Origin: Cinnamomum chago
Taxonomy: Eukaryota; Streptophyta; Magnoliopsida; Laurales; Lauraceae
NCBI GenBank assembly: GCA_038049695.1
Contig: CP142454.1
Coordinates: 89,984,501 to 90,048,500 of the forward strand
Direction of reading: 5' to 3'
Length of the DNA: 64,000 bases
The notes under the pieces: generated by a model
What the model was told of the DNA's origin: nothing
The model's input: the letters and a program-made list of their open reading frames with translations, nothing else
Database searches by the model: none
Shown here: positions 57,359 to 64,000 of the stretch, one piece after another
Numbering within the stretch: the stretch's first letter is position 1
Layout: each line of letters opens with the position of its first letter
Made by a program: the position numbers and the translations under genes

Positions 57359-58480
57359 TCCCCTACCCCCTTCAACCGAAAACCCACTCCAGAACACCCA
57401 AATCGACCATACCAGACCTGCCCTCAACCAACACCTCCTCCATAAGCCATCTCTGTCCCATTCAAAAAACAAAGAGAGAGAGAGAGAGACAGATTAAACA
57501 GTAACTTGCAAAATGTCTAATACTCAAACCCCACCCCATAGCCATCATCGAAACTATTCCTTAACAAAACCCAATCCCTTCCGTTCTACACCCATCCCGC
57601 ATACTAATCCAAACCCGCAACTGAAACACCAAACCCACAAAAACCTAAACCAACCCAAGCCCGCTGACACACTTCCCTCCCTACCAACATCAGAACAGCA
57701 ACTTCCCTGCCAAACAAACAACCCTCCATCACCGGAACCACCATCTCCCAACATCACTAGAACAAAAAAAAATAGAAAGAAAAAGAAGATAAAGCAGAAA
57801 CAAAAGGGGGAGAAAACAGAGAGAGAGCAGCAAAGAAATTTTTTTTTTTTTTTTACAGAAAGCAGAGAGAAAACAACAGAAAGGAGAAGAACAAAATAGA
57901 AACAAAGAAAAAAAGAAAAAGAAAAAGAAAAGGAGGGGAAATAGAAAGAAAAAGGAAGAGGGAGATCTCCGCAGCAGTCGTCATCTCCGCGGCCCAGCGC
58001 CTGCAACACCAGCCACCCAACAGTCGTCGCCATCACCAGCCATCATCACCTTCACCTCCGCCTGGGAGCAGAATCTTCACCGCCAATTCATTCCCTCCGA
58101 CATGAGTCAATCTCCAACGAACCATTCTCCTTATTTTTCTCGACACAGAAACCAAGACAAGTCAAAAGAAAGACTTCTCCACGTGTTCTCCTTTAGCACC
58201 TTCTGGGTCTAAATTTGGGCCCACCTGAGCCCAAGCCCAAAAAAAGAACAGCAAACAAAAGTCTCTCTCCCACGTGCCTCACCCAACAAACTTGCAATTG
58301 GGCCTGATCTGAGTCCAGCCCAACCCGACCCAAAAAAAAAAAGAAAAAAAGTTCAAAAATTTGCAAAGCAGTATATTTGAATCATTGATTCAAGTCAATA
58401 TGAAACTTTTTGGGAGCCTCATTAAAATTCAAAGAATTCAGTATGAGCACAAATATGGCAATTGGTATTTTGAAAATGAA
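57234..58480 (+). other. Low-complexity leader of the gypsy-like element
   Basis: (ATC)n at 57326-57357, CA-rich and purine-rich tracts, a T-run at 57840-57854. ORFs on either strand (for example 57513-57899) are proline-, histidine- or lysine-rich products of composition and not recognised. Confidence 0.6.
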
Positions 58481-58515
58481 TTCTATTTTGAGGAATTTCT
58501 CAACTTGAAGAAAAT

Positions 58516-59223
58516 TTGACGGTTAATGAATACACGCGCCACTATCGAGAGTTGCATGAGATATGTGAATTGGAGGAAGATGAGATGCATGATTTAGCTC
58601 GTTATGTCCAAGGCTTGAGACCAGATATCTTGGAAAATATGAATTATTGCAAAACCAGTCAAGATGCATACTTAGAAGCCATCCGTGTTGAGTGCGTGCT
58701 TAGACAGTCTTGCAGGCAACAATGTCGACAAAGAGCTCATATTGTGGAAAGACTATTTTCAGGAGAAGACAATCCCACTATTGTCATTCGCCGACTCCTC
58801 CATACAAATGAGAAGGAAAAAAAAGAATGGAAACATGCTAAGAAATTTCAAACGCGGGTGATAGTCGTTGACAAAGCTGTTAATGTGGTTATTGACAATG
58901 GTAGTGCGATTAATTTTGTCGCATAGGAGGTCATTGACAAGCTTAAATTGCCTACTGAGAAACTTCCTAAGACCTACCAAGTCACATGGTCTACTGGTCA
59001 TGTCATTCCAATGACTCACAGATGTTTGGTATCTTTCAAGATTGGTGGCTATGAAGATCAGATTTGGGGTGATGTGATCTATATGAAGATTGCTCATATC
59101 CTTTTCGGTCGTCCATGGCTTTTTTATCGGAAAGTGCATTATGATACAGCGGCAAACACATATACCCTTTTCAGGAATGGAAGATGGAGTAGACTCATGC
59201 CATTGACATCACCATCTCTGTAG
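58516..59223 (+). pseudogene. Gypsy gag C-terminal part and aspartic protease
   Basis: Gag text YTRHYRELHEICELEEDEMH and GLRPDILENM is followed by the protease active site VVIDNGSAINFVA (about 58885-58923; DSG/DGG in active families). A stop at 58924-58926 precedes EVIDKLKLPTEKLP and THRCLVSFKIG, ILFGRPWLF. The fold is recognisable to about 59223. A shortened gag leads straight into protease without a visible zinc knuckle. Confidence 0.82.
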
Positions 59224-59280
59224 TCGTCTGCACCTTCAATAGAAGCGCCACAAAAGGAGCAAAACCTTGAAAAAGTAGTC

Positions 59281-59811
59281 ATGATTGCACAACAAGAGCT
59301 GATTTCGACTAACAAAGATGACATTGAAGAGGTAGTTCATGGCAACGGTGATTTCATGGGTACAACCAGTATTGGTCATAATAATGTCAGTCAAGAGCCG
59401 CAAAAGGTTGAGGAAGAGCAAAGAAAAGCATTTATTGAAGACTCTGACCAAGTTAGCAAGCAGATTGAACATCCGTTGGATCCAATTGTTATGTCCCTTC
59501 CAGAAAATTCAATTGGGTCTTCAAAAATCAAGTCGATTGTTCCAGTAGTTTCACAAGAAGATCAAGTTATTGCAGTCGCTCACATTGACTTCAGCTTCAG
59601 AGATCAACAATGGAAGCTTGAAGATTGCACTCGGATATGGCAGATTTTACAGTTGCAATCTCTCATAGGAAAAATGCAAGCTCACACTAAATGCAGACAA
59701 CAGAAGAATAATGCTTCCGAACTACTTTTAGATGGTCAAATACATTGCGTCAAACTCCCACGCCATGCCATGCAGATGCAGATCAAAAGAAGTGGACATT
59801 TGTGCGATTGA
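59281..59811 (+). other. ORF of unknown function between protease and polypurine tract
   Basis: 176 codons, Gln/Glu-rich, with no recognised domain. It occupies the place where RT would be. It may be a remnant or spacer; transcription is unknown. Confidence 0.35.
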
Positions 59812-59914
59812 TTTTCGACCCAGGCGGGCATTTTCCGAACTTGTGGTCGGCTTCTCTCCTGTGTTATCAACCTTTCAACTCGTCAGAGTCGATTTTTCCC
59901 AAGAGGGGGAGAGT

Positions 59915-60164
59915 TGATGCAGTGAGATCCAAGATTAGGACCCGCAGGCCCTGATGGACCCGCTTGATGGGGTCCACATGATCTCTAATTTTGAGATCCC
60001 TATCATTAGTTTAGATAGTCTCTAAATTAGTAGAGTTGCTTAGTATATTTACTTCCTAAATTATGTTTTGCTTAAGAGTAGTAGTTTCTTATTTTAGAAT
60101 GTCTTGGTTATTAAGAAAGAGTGTTACTCTATATATAGAGGAGTCCCCTATTGTAATGTTTATG
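59915..60164 (+). repeat. Gypsy-like 3' LTR, truncated
   Basis: Matches the first ~250 bp of the 5' LTR to CCCCTATTGTAATGTT, then runs into a TA microsatellite (60170-60187). Confidence 0.88.
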
Positions 60165-60187
60165 CTGCCATATATATATATATATAA

Positions 60188-63100
60188 TAAAAATAAAACT
60201 TAGTGCCTAAGTAATCTAATTAGGAAAGCAAATAAATTGGCAACCTAATCCTAATTACAATAAAATTAGAAATCTACTAATAAAAATAAAGCATCCCTAA
60301 ACTATTTGGGTGGACCCTTACGGCCCGTTTCGACCGAAATGGCTGAAATTTTTGTTTTGGTCAAGTGGCCGAAACAAAATTTCGCATAAACTTTTCGGTT
60401 TAAATTTCGGTCCATTTTAGCCGAAATTTCTAATTTCAGCCAATTTCGGCCACATTTCGGCTGAAATGAAATTTTACAAAATTATTTTTTTAATTTTTAT
60501 ACAAATATATTCTTTGTATTTCTTATATATGCCGAAAATGTAATTCCATAAGTTTTTCCTAAAATGAATTAAGTCCATATTTCTTTTTTTATTTTCTTTT
60601 TTATTTTTCTACATATATATAAGTATATTATTTTTATATTTATCCGAAATGTAATTCCGAAAAGTTTCGCCAAAATTACAAATCAGAAGAAACTTTTCAT
60701 TTTGGAGGCCTGATCGAAATGGGGTCCGAAATGATATTGACAAACAATCTCATTTTGAGTCTAACCACTTCAGCTGAAGCTCAGCTCAAGAGCATTATAT
60801 CAAGAAAACTTTGGCACTTGTTTTCATAGAATACAAAATTAGTGAAGCTTATGTGGACTCAAGCTAGGCTCTTACCAAAAAAAAATCTAAAGGTATGGTT
60901 TTCCCCAAACTAAATGGTTTCATCCAATACGGAATCTCAATGAAACATTTTGGAGTACCATTTCACAAAAAAAACATCTATATAAATGTAGAAAAAAATA
61001 AATTATATATATAATAGTTATATACATTTAATTTATTCTACTAAATCAACAATGCTCAAAACAAAGCATTTTTTTAATGTTGTCGCATAACAGGGGGAAA
61101 AAGACGTACTCATAAATCATAATTGAAGGATCAGCTCACTAGAATAATGTAGGCCCATAATAGGCCTACCTATAAAATTTATGTGCGTAATATCTAAGTG
61201 TTAGTTGCGTTTGTTTAAAAAATTCAGTTCAGTTCAATTCACATGTATGCTAAAAATCACATGACAAGAAATTTTTCAGTTTCAGTTCAATTCAAATAAA
61301 GCATAGAGTTGGACAAGAACAAAGAATTTTGATCACCATTAACCTAATTTTGCTAAGATGACCATTACTCTAATCTCCCAAAATAAAAAAATTAATAATT
61401 TTTTTAGCATCTAGTACGCTTGACTCGTAATCACATGTTCAAGCATCGTGAATAAACATAAAACCAATTAAATTCCGATGAATCATAATGCTTGGCAATG
61501 CTTGGCAGAACAAGGCATATGAATAATTCAGTTTAATAAACCATTGATTCATTAATTTAATCAAATCATCAAACAATCAGCGAAGAATTTCGGTAAAAAA
61601 AGGTGTAAAAAATGCAGTGAGAGGATGAGAGGGGCACGGTAATCAAACCAACCCTTTGATTCGGAATAAGGTTTTTCGCCCTAACCCTAAAAACCCCCGA
61701 TTTCTAATTCATTAATATATTAATCGGAATAAATAAAATAAAAAGTAATTTCATTGAATAAACTTTGCATAGAAAATCCTAACCCCTAAAACCCTCAATT
61801 TCTAAATCATAAGAAACCCTAGAACACCCAAATTCAAAGCTCTTAAACTGGAAATCCCCAATCTCAAGTCCATCATCATAGAACCCCTAAAATCCAAATT
61901 TGAAAGCCCTGATCCAAAGACCCCAGAACACTCTGAAATTCTAAAAAGTAAACAGTCAGAAGAAGAAGGAAAAAAAGACAACAACCACTGTGGCGAAGTC
62001 AGCCGACCTCAGTCCCTGCCGTGGCCAAGCCAAGAGAGAAGTACCAAGAGACGGTATGCAGGGCATCTGATCTTCTCCTCTGTTTTTTTTCTTTTTCTCT
62101 TACCTTCTCATCGGTCACTACCCCTTTCTCTCTTCTGAAAAAGTACGGGAAATCTCAAAATAGGGAGGGCTCAAGTTTTTTCACATTTCAATTCAGGAAA
62201 AAAAAACCAGAGCTACTATTTGGACATCCATCGTTGCTCCTGCACATCAGTCATGGACGTTCTAAAAAATTACCTAAATACCCCTCCTTTCTTCCCTCTC
62301 TCCCTCTCCCTACTTGCCGCCCAACTCCACCCGGCTTCCACCTCCGCCCGCGCCCTCTCCCTCTCCTTCCTCCAAGCTCTTACTTATGCCTTGATTATCC
62401 CCAAAGTGAAGGATGGATTATAGGGGTTCTCTAGGTTTTCTCTTGATGAATTTTTGTTTTGTCTTTTTTTTATTCAAAGGGGACAAAAGGAGAAAATTTG
62501 TCAGAAATTTGTTTGGCAATTAAGTTAGGGGGACATTCATGTGCATCCATCCCGACACTTACATGGCTTTCTCTCTTTGCACATGAACATTCTTTTTCTA
62601 CATATGACCATTCATGGATGCACATGAATATTCTCTGTTAAGTTATATAGGGTGATTTTGGAAAGTGCTTGTTAAAGGGTATTTTTTATAGAGGTGCACA
62701 TGGGCGGTTCGGATCGGTTTAGAGAGGAAAACATCAACCAAACTGAACCCATCGGTTTTATATTTTCTCAAACCGAACCGAACCGCCGATGTGCTAAAAC
62801 CGAACCGAACCGGTTCAGTTCGATTACGGTTTTTTTTTTCTTATTTTTTTCACAAAAAAAAAAAAAATTTGTAGTTCAAACTTGGTCCATCAAATGGAAT
62901 TATGAGAAGCTGTAATGAACACTAAAATATATTTCATAATTCGTTTCAACCAAGGAAGCATACATCAAACGATGGATGAACTCTTTCCATCCATCATCCG
63001 GTCGTGTGATTGAATGGCCCAGTCCATGTTCAGCCAACTTTTCAGGCCAATGAGTTAAAGCAGTTCAAATCTTCTGGTAAAATACACCAACAAAATGGCC

Positions 63101-64000
63101 AGGCACGTACCTATTTCTCTGCATAAAACCTGGACTAGACTACATTGCTTCATCCAGGCCAATGAATTCAACACAAAATGAACTAGTGTTTTTTTTTCTT
63201 TTTTTTTTGCCAACGACATTGGTTCGAGTGGAATGTAGCCCCAATTTTGAACTAATTGAGATGGGCCTCTTCATATTTCACTCTCTCTTAGGTCAAACCA
63301 AACCCCTCGGCAGCGCTACTGAAAACCCAATAATGCACATTTCTTGTAAAACTTTCATCAAACATGTAACATGCAAGTAGAATATACAAACGCTTCTCCT
63401 CAGGCTAAAATAGTCAAAACTCAATACTCAAGTTAATACATATAGTCAGTTCAGTTTAGGTAGTTAACCGTGGGTTCAAACCGATAACCGACCAATGTAA
63501 GGCAGTTTCAATGATTTTCAAACCATTGACCGAACCAATCTACATAAAACCAAACCGAACCACCCGGTTCGATCGGTTCGGTTCGGTTTTGCGGTGATGC
63601 TAGATTTTTTGTGCAGCCTTAACTTTTTTTAGTAAATGAAAAATGTTTGGGAAAGTGCTTGTGAAAGGGTAGTTTGAAAAATTGAGAAACATTCTAAATG
63701 CACATGCATGGAACGAGACTCCTTGGATAACAACTATTTATCTTGATTATTTGAATAAAAACAACACAATCCATTATAATATAATGTATTGGCGCCCGGC
63801 GTCCAAATGGGATTTTGGCCCATTCCATGGAAAGTAAAATGTTTCAAAGTTGTTTTTAAGAAAATATAAAAACAAAAGGGATTCTTACAAGAAGATATAA
63901 AGACTTCCAGTAATTCTCAAATAAAGATAAGATTTGAACTTTTGTCAAAGAAGCATGGCCCACTTTTAGATCGCCCAGCCGTGCCGCGTCGTACCCCAAT
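60188..64000. other. Right-end intergenic region
   Basis: No gene is supported. Recognisable parts are a TTTCGG/CCGAAA-rich dispersed repeat at about 60320-60760, a CCCTAA-rich stretch on genic-looking DNA at 61675-61960, a pyrimidine-rich stretch 62270-62370, and AACCGAACC / GGTTCGGTT repeats at 62690-62840 and 63465-63600 related to 17840-18039. ORFs 62021-62434 and 62220-62423 overlap in different frames and show no domain. Confidence 0.55.
62690..62835. repeat. GGTTCGG/CCGAACC-rich dispersed repeat
   Basis: It starts AGAGGTGCACATGGGCGGTT and contains repeated ACCGAACCGAACCG blocks. The mirror-like block at 63465-63600 ends GGTTCGGTTCGGTTTTGCGG, so the pair could bound one ~930-bp element. 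Confidence 0.5.

Larger units (their letters stand above)
56819..60164 (+). mobile_element. Ty3-gypsy-like LTR element without RT or integrase
   Basis: 5' LTR 56819-57215 (TGATGCAGTGAGATCC...GTCATCA), primer-binding site at 57218-57229, polypurine tract AAGAGGGGGAGAG (59901-59913), 3' LTR from 59915 truncated at about 60164. Between them lie a long low-complexity leader (57270-58480) and remnants of gag and protease. RT, RNase H and integrase are missing, so it could move only with help, and the truncated 3' LTR makes that unlikely. Confidence 0.88.

Noticed and set aside
57554..58036. 160-codon minus-strand ORF rich in Phe, Ser and Cys
   Set aside because: Composition artefact of the purine/pyrimidine-biased gypsy leader.
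61675..61700. Telomere-like CCCTAACCCTAAA
   Set aside because: Only two units; ordinary CCCTAA-rich leader sequence, no array.
62021..62434. 137-codon ORF near a CT-rich stretch
   Set aside because: Overlaps another ORF in a different frame, low-complexity Pro/Leu content, no known family.
1..64000. CRISPR array, bacterial operon or phage region
   Set aside because: Repeats present are transposon or microsatellite in nature; gene structure is eukaryotic with introns.

Overview
The window is nuclear DNA of a flowering plant. It has spliced genes with GT-AG introns, a DYW-class PPR protein, an AP2/ERF factor, an ATL-type RING-H2 ligase, a nuclear gene for a chloroplast rRNA methylase, and dense plant retroelements (Ty1-copia, Ty3-gypsy, L1 and RTE LINEs, Cassandra TRIM, CACTA, MITEs). 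The species cannot be fixed from the sequence alone.

Layout, left to right. 1-2221: right part of a copia-type LTR. 2222-12827: segment A, a decayed copy of a block that recurs in the same orientation at 39774-46146 (segment B). A carries a frameshifted exon 1 of the methylase gene and a copia element with a 5' LTR but no 3' LTR. That copia is split by a 2.65-kb CACTA element, which itself holds a three-LTR Cassandra array. 13012-13809: an ERF gene (-). 13810-22107: intergenic. 22108-24321: a three-exon RING-H2 gene (+). 26117-28309: an intronless PPR-DYW gene (-). 28805-29822: a TIR element with an internal duplication. 31048-40063: PFC1, the chloroplast 16S rRNA dimethyladenosine transferase, ten exons on the minus strand, all reconstructed here into a continuous reading frame of 337 codons plus stop. 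39774-46736: segment B and the rest of its copia, with a 3' LTR but no 5' LTR. 47129-49229: an open hAT/DUF659 transposase-like gene (-). 50705-55365: a palindromic MITE next to an old L1 LINE, interrupted by a Tourist-type MITE and a 5'-truncated RTE LINE with a perfect 14-bp target duplication. 55870-56720: antisense copia RNase H remnant. 56819-60164: a gypsy-type element with gag and protease remains but no reverse transcriptase. 60165-64000: non-genic, with small dispersed repeats.

The five likely functional genes are not an operon-like group; they share only proximity. Two act in or are expected to act on organelle RNA (PFC1 on plastid rRNA, PPR-DYW on organelle transcripts). The main interest is the A/B pair. 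Comparing the copies gives natural empty sites, dates insertions relative to the duplication, shows templated-filler repair in B, and places three host genes and nearly all of a fourth between two direct repeats.
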